Assembly (NCBI GenBank): GCA_035547055.1
Contig: DASZVN010000111.1
Location: 1 to 24,909 of the forward strand
Source: DASZVN01 sp035547055
GTDB taxonomy: Bacteria > Pseudomonadota > Alphaproteobacteria > Rhizobiales > Methylopilaceae
DNA: 24,909 nt
Direction: 5' to 3'
Shown: in pieces, positions 13,073 through 23,571 of the stretch
How the letters are laid out: every line of letters begins with the position of its first letter
Position numbering within the stretch: position 1 is the first letter of the stretch
Made by a program: the position numbers and the translations under genes
Notes under the pieces: model-generated
The model's database searches: none
What the model was told of the DNA's origin: nothing
The model's input: only the letters and a program-made list of their open reading frames with translations

Positions 13073-13399
13073 TCAGCTCACCTTCTCGACGAAGACCCGG
13101 ATGCGGCCGCCGCAGGACAGGCCGACCCGCCAGGCGGTCTCGTCGGCGACACCGAACTCCAGCATCCTGGGCTTGCCGCTCTCGAGCACGTCGAGCGCCT
13201 CGGTCACGACCTCGCCCTCGACGCACCCGCCCGACACCGAGCCCTCGAAATTGCCCTCGCCGTCGATCACGAGATTGCTGCCGACCGGGCGCGGCGCCGA
13301 GCCCCAGGTCTCGACCACGGTGGCGAGGGCGACGTCGCGGCCCGCCGCGCGCCACTCTTCCGCGGTCTTCAGAAGATCGCCTTCCTGCAACGTGCTCAT
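13073..13399 (-). CDS. XdhC family protein, N-terminal (XdhC_CoxI) half
   Basis: A 108-residue protein corresponding to the XdhC_CoxI domain alone. It has ALATVVETWGSAPRPVGSN (24-42), then GSVSGGCVEGEV (53-64) with conserved Cys59, and VGLSCGGRIRVFVE (92-105) with Cys96. In full-length XdhC these motifs take part in cofactor handling. The ATG at 13399 overlaps the CoxE-like stop by four bases (ATGA) and has GGAGAAGG five bases upstream. The stop lies three bases before the Rossmann-half gene. The pair together would equal one normal XdhC. It is intact rather than degenerate: motifs, start and ribosome site are all good. Confidence 0.93.
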   Translation of the reverse strand: MSTLQEGDLLKTAEEWRAAGRDVALATVVETWGSAPRPVGSNLVIDGEGNFEGSVSGGCVEGEVVTEALDVLESGKPRMLEFGVADETAWRVGLSCGGRIRVFVEKVS

Positions 13400-14592
13400 C
13401 CGACCTTCTCCTCTCTGGGATAGAGATAGTAGCGCGGATCGGCGGTGGAAACGCCCTCGCGCGCCAGCGCCTTCGCCAATCCCTCCATCGATTCGAGGTT
13501 GTGGATCGGGCGGAACTCGTCGACATGCGGCAGCATGGCGCGGATGCCGGCGGCGCGGGCGGCGAAGGCGGAATAGCCGAGCAGCGGGTTCAGCCAGACC
13601 AGGCGGCGGCAGGAATGGTGAAGCCGCTCCATTTCGGGGCCGAGGCTCTCGCCGCCGTCGCGCTCCAGGCCGTCGGTGAACAGCAGCACCACCGCCCCCT
13701 GCCCCAGCACCCGGCGGCTCCACTCGTTGTTGAAATGGTGGAGCGCGGTCGCGATGCGGGTGCCGCCCGACCAGTCCTGGCATTCGGCCGAGGTGCGGCG
13801 CAGCGCCTCGTCGGGATCGCGGATGCGGAGGGCACGGCTGACATTGGTGAGGCGGGTGCCGAACAGGAAGACGTGGAGCCGTCGCCCGGACGCCCCCAGC
13901 GCGTGCAGGAAATGCAGCAGGACCCGGCTGTAAGGCGCCATCGAGCCTGAGATATCCAGGATCGCGACGAGCGGCGGATGGCGCCAGCGCGGCGCCTGCC
14001 GCGCCAGCGGGATGAGATCGCCGCCGGTGCGGAGGCTGGCCCGGAAGCTGGCGCGCGGGTCGATCCGCCGCCCGCGGGGATTCGTGGCGTGGCGGCGGGT
14101 CGGGACGAAGTCGGCCGGCAGCACGAGGCTCGCCACGCGGCGGCGCGCCTCCGCGATCTCGGCGGCCGACATCTCGGCAAAATCCTTCTTCCGTAGCACC
14201 TCCTCCTGCGAGACGGTGAGGCGGGCGTCGGCCTCCTGCTCCTCCTTGCGGATGGTCGCGCCGGACGACGGGTTGAACGCCTCGGCGACCCGGCGCGACA
14301 GCCGCTCGCCCTCGTCGTCCGGCGGCGCCTCCTCGTCGGGCGGCTGGATCAGCCCTTCGAGCGGGCTGCGGGTGCGGAAGAACAGCGCGAAGGCCTGGGC
14401 GAACAGCTCCATATGCTCGCGCCTGGTGACGAACACGGCGTGGAGCGTCCAGAACATGTCCTCGCGGGTGCGGACGCCGGCGAGCTCGACCGCCCGCAGC
14501 GCGTCGATCACCGCTCCCGGTCCGACCGGCACCCCGGCCGCCCGCAGAAGCCGGGCGAAATGGATGATGTTGTCGGCGAGCTGCCCGTCCAT
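13396..14592 (-). CDS. coxE: CoxE-like VWA domain protein
   Basis: A 398-residue cytosolic protein of the CoxE/VWA group. The N-terminal half begins NIIHFARLLRAAGVPVGPG (8-26), typical of the family. The VWA domain (about 205-360) has a MIDAS site with DISGSM (213-218), a threonine in SGGTRI (275-280) and Asp307 in LFTDGLERDGG. In carboxydotrophs CoxE works with the CoxD ATPase to mature the copper-molybdenum active site of CO dehydrogenase; related pairs serve other enzymes. The frame extends to a GTG at 14634, but the ATG at 14592 has GGGAAGG directly upstream. It heads a coupled run with the two XdhC halves and the MoeA/MobA fusion. Its usual partner, the MoxR ATPase, lies 2.4 kb upstream. 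Confidence 0.92.
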   Translation of the reverse strand: MDGQLADNIIHFARLLRAAGVPVGPGAVIDALRAVELAGVRTREDMFWTLHAVFVTRREHMELFAQAFALFFRTRSPLEGLIQPPDEEAPPDDEGERLSRRVAEAFNPSSGATIRKEEQEADARLTVSQEEVLRKKDFAEMSAAEIAEARRRVASLVLPADFVPTRRHATNPRGRRIDPRASFRASLRTGGDLIPLARQAPRWRHPPLVAILDISGSMAPYSRVLLHFLHALGASGRRLHVFLFGTRLTNVSRALRIRDPDEALRRTSAECQDWSGGTRIATALHHFNNEWSRRVLGQGAVVLLFTDGLERDGGESLGPEMERLHHSCRRLVWLNPLLGYSAFAARAAGIRAMLPHVDEFRPIHNLESMEGLAKALAREGVSTADPRYYLYPREEKVG

Positions 14593-14709
14593 CTGCCTTC
14601 CCGTCGCGCCCGGGCTCGCGGCCCGCGCATCCACGCGTTACGACCGCACCGCCGGGACCAGGCCGTCTCCGGCGCGGCGGCGTCCCTTACCATAGCGGAG
14701 CGATGCCGA

Positions 14710-14735
14710 GCGTCATAGCCTGCGGGGTATGACGC
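14710..14735 (-). promoter_or_regulatory. Perfect inverted repeat upstream of coxE (candidate operator)
   Basis: GCGTCATA (14710-14717) and TATGACGC (14728-14735) form an 8 bp perfect dyad with a 10-base spacer, about 120 bases upstream of the coxE ATG. Half-sites roughly 18 bases apart fit a dimeric helix-turn-helix repressor or activator. A TATGGT element lies between it and coxE. No regulator gene is encoded nearby, so its ligand and regulator are unknown. Confidence 0.4.
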
Positions 14736-14762
14736 ATCTTCCGCAACCAGGGTCAAGCCATA

Positions 14763-14791
14763 GGTGGGCATCGGCCGGGCCGATGCCCACC
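14763..14791. repeat. Hairpin repeat, family B, just after the binding-protein stop
   Basis: GGTGGGCATCGGCC (14763-14776) and GGCCGATGCCCACC (14778-14791) are perfectly complementary around a single base. It lies nine bases beyond the stop of the minus-strand substrate-binding protein gene, matching the position of the sister hairpin after the MoeA/MobA gene. It could stabilise or end that transcript. No T-run follows. Confidence 0.65.
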
Positions 14792-14800
14792 CTGCCGGTG

Positions 14801-16018
14801 CTAGTCGAGCTTCACCGCCTTCAGCGTGTCCTGGGTCGGCAGCGGATGGCCGGCGCGGCCATAGTCGGGCTGGGCCGGATAGGCCAGGATCTCGTCGTTG
14901 TAGAGCTTGCCGTTCTTGTCCTTCTTGACCACGCGGATATAGACGTTCTGGATCAGGTCGCGGGTCTTCGGGTCGATCTGGACCGGGCCGCGCGGGCTCT
15001 CCCACTTCATGCCCATCACCGAGGCGATCGCCTTGTCGGCGTCCTTCTGGCCCTTGGTCGCCTCGATCATGTGGTAGATCACGCGCATGCCGTCATAGGC
15101 GTCGACGTGGTTGGTGTTGACGATCACCTTGGGATAGCTCTTGGCCATCAGCGCAAGAAAATGCTCGTTCTCGGGCGAGCGGTGCGAGGCCGAATAGTAG
15201 AAGCAGGTGACCATGCCGAGGGCGAGGTCGCCATATTGCGGCAGGTTCTCCTCCTCGGTGTCGGCCTGGCCGATATAGCCGAGGCCCTGCTTCTGCAGCC
15301 CGCTGTTCTTGTAGGCCGTCATGAACGCGTAGACCGGCCCGCCGCCCGGCATGAAGCCGAACATCGACTGCGCCCCGGTTGCCGCCGCGCGGTTGAGATA
15401 GGGCAGGAAATCGGTGGTCGAGAGCGGAATGCGGATCTTGGCCGTGACCTGCCCGCCCATCTTCTCGAAGGCGTCGGAGAAGAACTTCTCGCCGTCCCAG
15501 CCGGGGGCGTAGTCCGACACCATCGTCACCATCTTCTTCAGGCCCTGGTCGCGGGCATAGACCGCCTCGGGCACCGAGATCTGCGGCACGGTGAAGGACA
15601 CGCGGAGGAAATAGGGCGACTTGTCGAGGATCGCCGAGGTCGCGGCGTTGAAGATGACGATCGGCACCTTGGCCTGGTTGGCGAAGGCGCCGAGCGCGAG
15701 CGCGTTCGGGCTGTAGACGATGCCGGCGAGGTACTGCACCCCCTCCTTGACCACCAGCTCCTGGGCCAGCGCGCGGACCTTCAGCGGGTCGGGACCGGGA
15801 ATGTCGCGGGTGACGATCTCGATCTTGTCGCCGCCGACGGTGTCGCCGTGCTCCTTCATGAACACGTCGATCGCCTGCTTCCAGTTCTCGCCGTAGATCG
15901 CCGAGCCGCCCGAGAACGGCGCGATCAGGCCGATCTTGATGGTCTTGGCCAGCGCCGGCGCGGCGAGCGCCGCGGTCATGGCGGCGGCGAGCGCCGCGGA
16001 ACGCACCCAGTGTTTCAT
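14801..16018 (-). CDS. ABC transporter periplasmic substrate-binding protein (branched-chain type)
   Basis: A 405-residue type I periplasmic binding protein of the LivK/Leu-Ile-Val group. A clear signal peptide covers about residues 1-24, with a Lys/Arg start, an Ala-rich core and ALA before KTIKIGLIAPFSGGSAIYG. The family body follows, with YLAGIVYSPNALALG, VPIVIFNAATS and VVSDYAPGWDG-like strands of the two lobes. The frame extends to 16087, but only the ATG at 16018 places the signal peptide at the start, and GGGGAG lies upstream. It probably delivers solute to the livHMGF permease encoded divergently on the plus strand, since no other transporter is present. The substrate may be an amino acid, amide or aromatic compound. 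Confidence 0.94.
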   Translation of the reverse strand: MKHWVRSAALAAAMTAALAAPALAKTIKIGLIAPFSGGSAIYGENWKQAIDVFMKEHGDTVGGDKIEIVTRDIPGPDPLKVRALAQELVVKEGVQYLAGIVYSPNALALGAFANQAKVPIVIFNAATSAILDKSPYFLRVSFTVPQISVPEAVYARDQGLKKMVTMVSDYAPGWDGEKFFSDAFEKMGGQVTAKIRIPLSTTDFLPYLNRAAATGAQSMFGFMPGGGPVYAFMTAYKNSGLQKQGLGYIGQADTEEENLPQYGDLALGMVTCFYYSASHRSPENEHFLALMAKSYPKVIVNTNHVDAYDGMRVIYHMIEATKGQKDADKAIASVMGMKWESPRGPVQIDPKTRDLIQNVYIRVVKKDKNGKLYNDEILAYPAQPDYGRAGHPLPTQDTLKAVKLD

Positions 16019-16059
16019 CCCGATGTCTCCCCTGCCTTTATGAAAACGGTCGACTCTGC

Positions 16060-16154
16060 CCGTCATGCCCGGCCTTGGGCCGGGCATCCACGAGTTTGGG
16101 TGTGCGATGCGCGACGGAAGTCGTGGATGGCCGGGACAAGCCCGGCCATGACGG
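16060..16154 (+). repeat. Double-hairpin intergenic repeat, family A (95 bp, intact copy)
   Basis: The unit runs from CCGTCATGCC to CATGACGG. The left hairpin is GCCCGGCCTTGGGCCGGGC and the right one GGCCGGGACAAGCCCGGCC. CATCCACGA and TCGTGGATG add a further inner dyad. The arms are nearly identical to the 24306 copy, while the central 15-20 bases differ. It lies between the SDR and binding-protein genes. Confidence 0.85.
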
Positions 16155-16181
16155 AGAGGATCATTCCGGCGGCCTCCATCG

Positions 16182-17000
16182 TCAGTCGGCGTAGCCGAGG
16201 GTGGCGCCGCCGTCGATCAGAAGCTCCGCGCCGGTGACGTGGCGCGAGGCCGGCGAGGCGAAATAGAGCGCGGCGCCCTGGATGTCCTCCGGCCGCGCGA
16301 CGCGGTGGAGCGGCGCGAGGCGCTCGAACGGAGCGCGGGCCGCAGCCTCCTTCAGGCGGCCGCCGCCGATATTGGTGACGACCGGCCCCGGCGCGATGGC
16401 GTTGACCAGGATGCCGTCCCCGGCGAGCTCCAGCGCCACCTGGCGGATGAACTGCGCCAGCCCTGCCTTCGAGGTGACGTAGGCGGTGCCGACGTGGAGC
16501 TCGGTCTTGGTCGCCGAGATCGAGCTGGTGAAGACGATACGGCCGCCCTTCTGGCGCCGCATCGCCGGCACCACGGCCTGGACGGTGTTGAAGGCGCCGG
16601 TGAGGTTGGTCGCGAGCACCCGCTGCCAGAGGTCGGGCGGCAGGGCCTCGATCGCATGGTCGCGGTCGCGGCTGCCGTCGGTCTTGAGGAAGCCGGGGCC
16701 GCCGCTGATGCCGGCATTGGCGAAGACGACGTCGAGCCGGCCGTGGCGGGCGAGGAGGTCGGCGACGGCGGCGTCGAGCGAGGCGCGGTCGGTCACGTCC
16801 GCCACCGCGCCGTGGACCTCGGCGCCGGCGGCGCGGAAACGCGCGACCGCGGCATCCAGCGCCGCCGCATCGCGGTCGGCCAGCGTCACCACGGCGCCGT
16901 TCTCGGCCATGACCTCGGCGATGGCGAGGCCGATGCCGCTCGCGGCGCCGGTGACGAGCATCACCAGGCCGCGCACGTCGAAGAGGTCGGCCGCCTTCAT
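16182..17000 (-). CDS. Short-chain dehydrogenase/reductase (SDR)
   Basis: A 272-residue classical SDR. It has the NAD(P) motif TGAASGIG (17-24), NAG (95-97) and a complete catalytic tetrad: Asn132, Ser160 in the FTSSIS segment, Tyr174 and Lys178 in AYVTSKAG. ADRD at 41-44 at the end of the second strand has an acidic residue favouring NAD over NADP. The C-terminus contains the usual GAELLIDGGATLGYAD. It would oxidise or reduce an alcohol/ketone. The ATG at 17000 lies 14 bases after the CoxD-like stop, so it is likely cotranscribed with that ATPase; the ribosome site is weak. Its place between the ATPase and the binding protein suggests it acts on the imported compound or its oxidation product. 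Confidence 0.95.
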   Translation of the reverse strand: MKAADLFDVRGLVMLVTGAASGIGLAIAEVMAENGAVVTLADRDAAALDAAVARFRAAGAEVHGAVADVTDRASLDAAVADLLARHGRLDVVFANAGISGGPGFLKTDGSRDRDHAIEALPPDLWQRVLATNLTGAFNTVQAVVPAMRRQKGGRIVFTSSISATKTELHVGTAYVTSKAGLAQFIRQVALELAGDGILVNAIAPGPVVTNIGGGRLKEAAARAPFERLAPLHRVARPEDIQGAALYFASPASRHVTGAELLIDGGATLGYAD

Positions 17001-17014
17001 GACGGGCCGGCGCC

Positions 17015-17956
17015 TCAGGCGTGCCCGGCGGCGAGGCGCATCCGCACCTCTTCGAGGAGGCGGCTGGCCTCGCTCGCGCCGATGCGGGCGACGTCGTCCT
17101 GGTACTTCAGGAGCGCGCCCGAGGTCTCCTCCACCAGCGCCGGGTCGAGCGCCTTGGCGTCGAGCGCGACCAGGGCCTGGGCCCAGTCCAGCGTCTCGGC
17201 GACGCCCGGCGCCTTGAACAGGTCCTCCTGCCTCAGGCGCTGGACGAAGCCGACCACCTCCGCGGTCAGCCGCTCGTTGATGCCGGGCACCCGGAGCTGC
17301 ACGATCTGGCGCTCGCGCTTCGCGTCCGGGTAGTCGACCCAGTGGAACAGGCAGCGCCGCTTCAGCGCGTCGTGGACCTCGCGGGTGCGGTTCGAGGTCA
17401 CCACCACGATCGGCGGGTGCGGCGCCTTGATGGTGCCGAGCTCGGGGATCGTGACCTGGAAGTCCGACAGCGCCTCGAGGAGATAGGCCTCGAAGGCCTC
17501 GTCGGCGCGGTCGATCTCGTCGATCAGGAGCACCGGCGCGCCCGCCGGGTCGGGCTCCAGCGCCTGGAGCAGCGGCCGCCGGATCAAGTAGCGCTCGGTG
17601 AAGACGTCCTCGACGAGGCGCTCGCGGTCGACCGTGCCCTCGGCCTCGGCGGCACGGATCGCGACCATCTGCGCGGCATAGTTCCACTCGTAGACCGCGC
17701 TTGAGATGTCGAGGCCCTCGTAGCATTGCAGGCGCACCAGCGTGCGGCCCAGCGTCTCGGCCAGCACCTTGGCGATCTCGGTCTTGCCGACGCCGGCCTC
17801 GCCCTCCAGGAACAGCGGCCGGTTCAGCTTCAGCGCCAGGAACAGCACCGTCGCCAGCGCCCGCGAGGTGACGTAGCCGCCGGATTCGAGGAGGGCGATG
17901 GTCGCGTCGATCGACTGCGGAAGGCCGCGCTGGGCCGGGACGGTGGCCGTTTTCAT
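17015..17956 (-). CDS. coxD: MoxR-family AAA+ ATPase, CoxD-like
   Basis: A 313-residue MoxR-type AAA+ chaperone ATPase. It has Walker A GEAGVGKT (52-59), Walker B VLLIDEIDRAD (142-152), a sensor-1 type asparagine in TSNRTREVHDALKRR (187-201), and arginines at 200-201 where the finger is expected. The motif YEGLDISSAVYEWNY (79-93) is typical of the CoxD branch of MoxR proteins. CoxD with the VWA protein CoxE is needed for sulfur and copper insertion into CO dehydrogenase; homologues serve related molybdenum hydroxylases. The chosen ATG at 17956 fits the family N-terminus, although its ribosome site is poor. It heads the minus-strand side of a 192-base divergent gap facing livH. Confidence 0.93.
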   Translation of the reverse strand: MKTATVPAQRGLPQSIDATIALLESGGYVTSRALATVLFLALKLNRPLFLEGEAGVGKTEIAKVLAETLGRTLVRLQCYEGLDISSAVYEWNYAAQMVAIRAAEAEGTVDRERLVEDVFTERYLIRRPLLQALEPDPAGAPVLLIDEIDRADEAFEAYLLEALSDFQVTIPELGTIKAPHPPIVVVTSNRTREVHDALKRRCLFHWVDYPDAKRERQIVQLRVPGINERLTAEVVGFVQRLRQEDLFKAPGVAETLDWAQALVALDAKALDPALVEETSGALLKYQDDVARIGASEASRLLEEVRMRLAAGHA

Positions 17957-18028
17957 CAGCTTGGAAATGCCTGGAAGGAGGAGGGAAGCGCCGGACTTTA
18001 GCCCGCCCGCCGCGGCAAAGCGACGTGC

Positions 18029-18077
18029 CGGTAGCACAGCGCGGGCGAATTGTCGCCTGCCGGCCCCGCTGCTACCG
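18029..18077. promoter_or_regulatory. Inverted repeat in the coxD-livH divergent gap (candidate operator)
   Basis: CGGTAGCACAGCG (18029-18041) and CGCTGCTACCG (18067-18077) are complementary except for a two-base insertion. They lie in the 192-base gap between the divergent ATPase and permease genes. One shared site here could coordinate both transcripts. I found no convincing -35/-10 pair in the gap. Confidence 0.35.
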
Positions 18078-18148
18078 TTCCCGCAATCGCCGACAACGGA
18101 TTCGGCCGGCCATCCGGCGGCCGGGCGCATGGGGGAAGCCGCGGGCCG

Positions 18149-20406
<2,258 letters not shown>

Positions 20407-20410
<4 letters not shown>

Positions 20411-21315
20411 GCGGCGCCGGGGAGCCCCTGCTCCGGGTCGAGCGCCTGTCGATGCGCTTCGGCGGCCTCGTCGCGATCGACGGGCTGGACTTCACCGCGA
20501 TGCGCGGCGACATCACCGCCGTGATCGGCCCGAACGGCGCCGGCAAGACCACCGTCTTCAACTGCATCACCGGCTTCTACAAGCCGAGCGCGGGCCGCCT
20601 CGCCTTCGCCCCCGAGAGCGCCGCCGCCTTCGCGGCGCTCCCGGCGCTGACCGCCTCGGGCGACCGCTCGCGGCGGACGCCCGGGGGGCCGCTCCACCTC
20701 CTCGAACGCCTGCCCGACCACGCCATCGCCAAGGCCGGCGTCGCCCGCACCTTCCAGAACGTCCGCCTGTTCGGCGGCATGACGGCGCTGGAGAACCTCC
20801 TCGTCGCCCAGCACCGGCCGCTGATGCGGGCCTCGGGCTACACCGTCGCCGGGCTGTTCGGGCTCGGCCCCTACCGGACGCGCGAGCGCGAGGCGATCGA
20901 CCGTGCCCGCTACTGGCTCGATCGCGTGGCGCTCCTGGAGCGCGCCGACGACCCCGCCGCCGCCCTGCCCTACGGCGCCCAGCGCCGGCTCGAGATCGCC
21001 CGCGCCATGTGCACCGCCCCGCCGCTGCTCTGCCTCGACGAGCCGGCCGCCGGCCTCAACCCGCACGAATCCGCCGCGCTGAACGAGCTCCTGCTGTTCG
21101 TCCGCGCCGAGCACGGGGCCTCGATCCTCCTGATCGAGCACGACATGAGCGTGGTGATGGAGATCTCCGACCACGTCGTCGTGCTCGACTACGGCCGCAA
21201 GATCGCCGACGGCCCGCCCGAGGCGGTGAAGCACGATCCCCGCGTGATCGCCGCCTATCTCGGGGTCGAGGACGAGGAAGAGGCCGCCCGCGTCGCCGAG
21301 GAGATCCGGGCGTGA
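20407..21315 (+). CDS. livG: Branched-chain type ABC transporter ATPase, LivG
   Basis: A 302-residue cytosolic ATPase subunit. It has Walker A GPNGAGKTT (41-49), a Q-loop region in ARTFQNVRLFGGM, a degenerate signature LPYGAQRRLEIARA (187-200) that is normal for LivG, Walker B LLCLDEPAAGLNP (207-219) and the H-loop His245 in LLIEHDM. About 40 residues longer than a minimal LivG because of an insert at about 67-100 and an acidic C-terminal tail. The start overlaps livM by four bases. LivF does not follow directly: a family A repeat is inserted in the 133-base spacer. Confidence 0.96.
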
Positions 21316-21334
21316 GGGACCCGCGTCGCCCGCG

Positions 21335-21426
21335 CCGTCATGGCCGGGCTCGTCCCGGCCATCCACGACTTCCTTCGGGCTGTGCTGCAAACTCGTGGAT
21401 GCCCGGACTAGGTCCGGGCATGACGG
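21335..21426 (-). repeat. Double-hairpin intergenic repeat, family A (inside the liv operon)
   Basis: A 92 bp copy bounded by CCGTCATG and CATGACGG, with hairpins GGCCGGGCTCGTCCCGGCC and GCCCGGACTAGGTCCGGGC and inner CATCCACGA/TCGTGGATG arms. It is in the opposite orientation to the copies at 16060 and 24306. It separates livG from livF, while the three preceding genes overlap or abut, so it may affect the relative yield of LivF. Confidence 0.85.
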
Positions 21427-21448
21427 GGCTGTGCCGCGGAGCCGCGTC

Positions 21449-22177
<729 letters not shown>

Positions 22178-22182
22178 GGCTG

Positions 22183-22327
22183 CCCCTTACCTCCCCCGCT
22201 GCGCGGGAGAGGTCGAGTCGCCCGCAGGGCGATCGGGTGAGGGCCAGTGGCATCGCAGCGGGGAAGAGTGCGCGCGATGGCAGGCCCCTCACCCCGACCC
22301 TCTCCCGCAAGCGGGAGAGGGAGAAGG
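22183..22327. repeat. Intergenic hairpin repeat, family C (convergent gap)
   Basis: The outer ends CCCCTTACCTCCCCCGC and GGGAGAGGGAGAAGGG are roughly complementary. Internal hairpins include CTCCCCCGC/GCGGGAGAG and CTCTCCCGC/GCGGGAGAG, and CCCGCAGGGCGATCGGGTGAGG can pair with CCCCTCACCCCG. It fills the gap between the convergent livF and RNA methyltransferase genes, so its stems could end transcripts from either side. It resembles the 8806-8931 element in layout. Confidence 0.65.
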
Positions 22328-22332
22328 GACGC

Positions 22333-23571
22333 CTACCGCGCCAGCACCGCCACGGCTTCGACATGGGCGGCGTGGCGGAACTGGTCGATCGGCGTCACCG
22401 CGCCGAGCCGATAGCCGCCCTGGACCAGGACGGCGAGGTCGCGCGCCAGCGTGTCGGGATTGCACGAGACCGCGACGACGCGCTTCACCCGGCTCGCCGC
22501 CAGCGCCCGCGCCACCGCCTCGGCGCCCGCCCGCGGCGGGTCGAACACCACGGCGTCGAAGGGCTCCAGTTCGGCCCCGGCGAGCGGCCGGCGGAACAGG
22601 TCGCGGCGGAGCGTCGCGACCGGCTTCAGTCCGGGAGCATGCCGCGCCGCCCGGTCGAGCGCCGCCAGCGCCGCCTGCTCGCTTTCGACGGCGGTGACCG
22701 CCGCCCCGCGCGCAAGGCGAAGCGCGAAGGTGCCGCAGCCGGCGAAGAGATCGGCGGCCCGCCGCGCGCCGCCGACGCCCGCCGTCACCAGCGCCGCCAA
22801 CGCCTCCTCCCCCGCCGCCGTCGCCTGGAGGAAGCCGCCAGGCGGCGGCGCGATCTCGACATCGCCGAAGCGCAACACCGGCGGCCTCCGCTCGACCAGC
22901 ACCTCGCCGTGAAGCGACAAGCGGGCGAGGTCATGCGCTTCCGCGAGCCCGACCAGGTCGAGCCGCATGGCCTCGGGCACCCGGCCGGGGCCGCGGAGGT
23001 CGAGGTCTATCCCGCCGAGGGTCGCGGTCGCGACCGCGTCGAGCGGCTTGCCCAGCGCGGCAAGCGCTTCCGCAGCCGCGGCGACCGCCGGCACGGCCGC
23101 CTTCAGGCCGGGCACCAGCAGCGGACAGGGATCGGCGGCGAGGTCGACCAGGTCGTGGGTGCGGGCGAGGTTGAAGCCGACGCGGCAGCCGCCGCCGGGC
23201 CGGCGCCGCGCGTGGAGAGTGGCGCGGCGGCGGCCGGCGCCATGGGCGTCGACGGTCGGCGCCACCTCGGCGGCGACCCCGGCCCGCGCGAGGGCATCGA
23301 CGACGAGCGCGCGCTTCCAGGCGAGCGCCGCATCCTGACGCCAGTGCTGCACGGCGCAGCCGCCGCAGGTGCCGGCGTGCGGGCAATAGGGCGCGATGCG
23401 CTCGGGCGACGGCGCCAGCACCTCGACGAGGCGGGCGCGGCCGCCCGCCTCGCGCTCGACCAGGACGCGCTCGCCCGGCAGCGCGTGGGGCACATAGAGC
23501 GGACCGGCCGGCGTCTCGGCGATGCCGTCGCCGCGGTGGCCGAGGCGGGCGATCGCGACCTCCTCAGCCAC
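22333..23571 (-). CDS. TrmA/RlmC/RlmD-family Fe-S RNA 5-methyluridine methyltransferase
   Basis: A 412-residue SAM-dependent enzyme methylating uridine C5 in RNA, probably 23S rRNA. An N-terminal TRAM-like domain (about 1-55) is followed by a four-cysteine Fe-S site: Cys63, Cys69, Cys72 (CPHAGTCGGC) and Cys149 (DPCPLL). The methyltransferase fold has DLFAGCGTFAL (274-284) and DPPRAG (344-349). The nucleophile is Cys370 in SCNPDTLARD, and His403/Glu405 sit near the C-terminus. The start is a GTG at 23571 with GGAG upstream, overlapping the tlyA stop by eight bases. The tlyA-methyltransferase coupling is common in alphaproteobacteria. RlmD-like by TRAM plus Fe-S, but the exact target uridine is not readable. 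Confidence 0.94.
   Translation of the reverse strand: MAEEVAIARLGHRGDGIAETPAGPLYVPHALPGERVLVEREAGGRARLVEVLAPSPERIAPYCPHAGTCGGCAVQHWRQDAALAWKRALVVDALARAGVAAEVAPTVDAHGAGRRRATLHARRRPGGGCRVGFNLARTHDLVDLAADPCPLLVPGLKAAVPAVAAAAEALAALGKPLDAVATATLGGIDLDLRGPGRVPEAMRLDLVGLAEAHDLARLSLHGEVLVERRPPVLRFGDVEIAPPPGGFLQATAAGEEALAALVTAGVGGARRAADLFAGCGTFALRLARGAAVTAVESEQAALAALDRAARHAPGLKPVATLRRDLFRRPLAGAELEPFDAVVFDPPRAGAEAVARALAASRVKRVVAVSCNPDTLARDLAVLVQGGYRLGAVTPIDQFRHAAHVEAVAVLAR

Noticed and set aside
12351..13526. N-terminal extension of the MoeA/MobA frame to 934 residues
   Set aside because: The extra part overlaps both XdhC genes in another frame and is Arg-rich noise; the ATG at 12350 with ATGA coupling is the true start.
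17001..17726. N-terminal extension of the SDR frame to 514 residues
   Set aside because: It overlaps the CoxD-like gene in another frame; the SDR begins at the ATG at 17000, just before its Rossmann motif.
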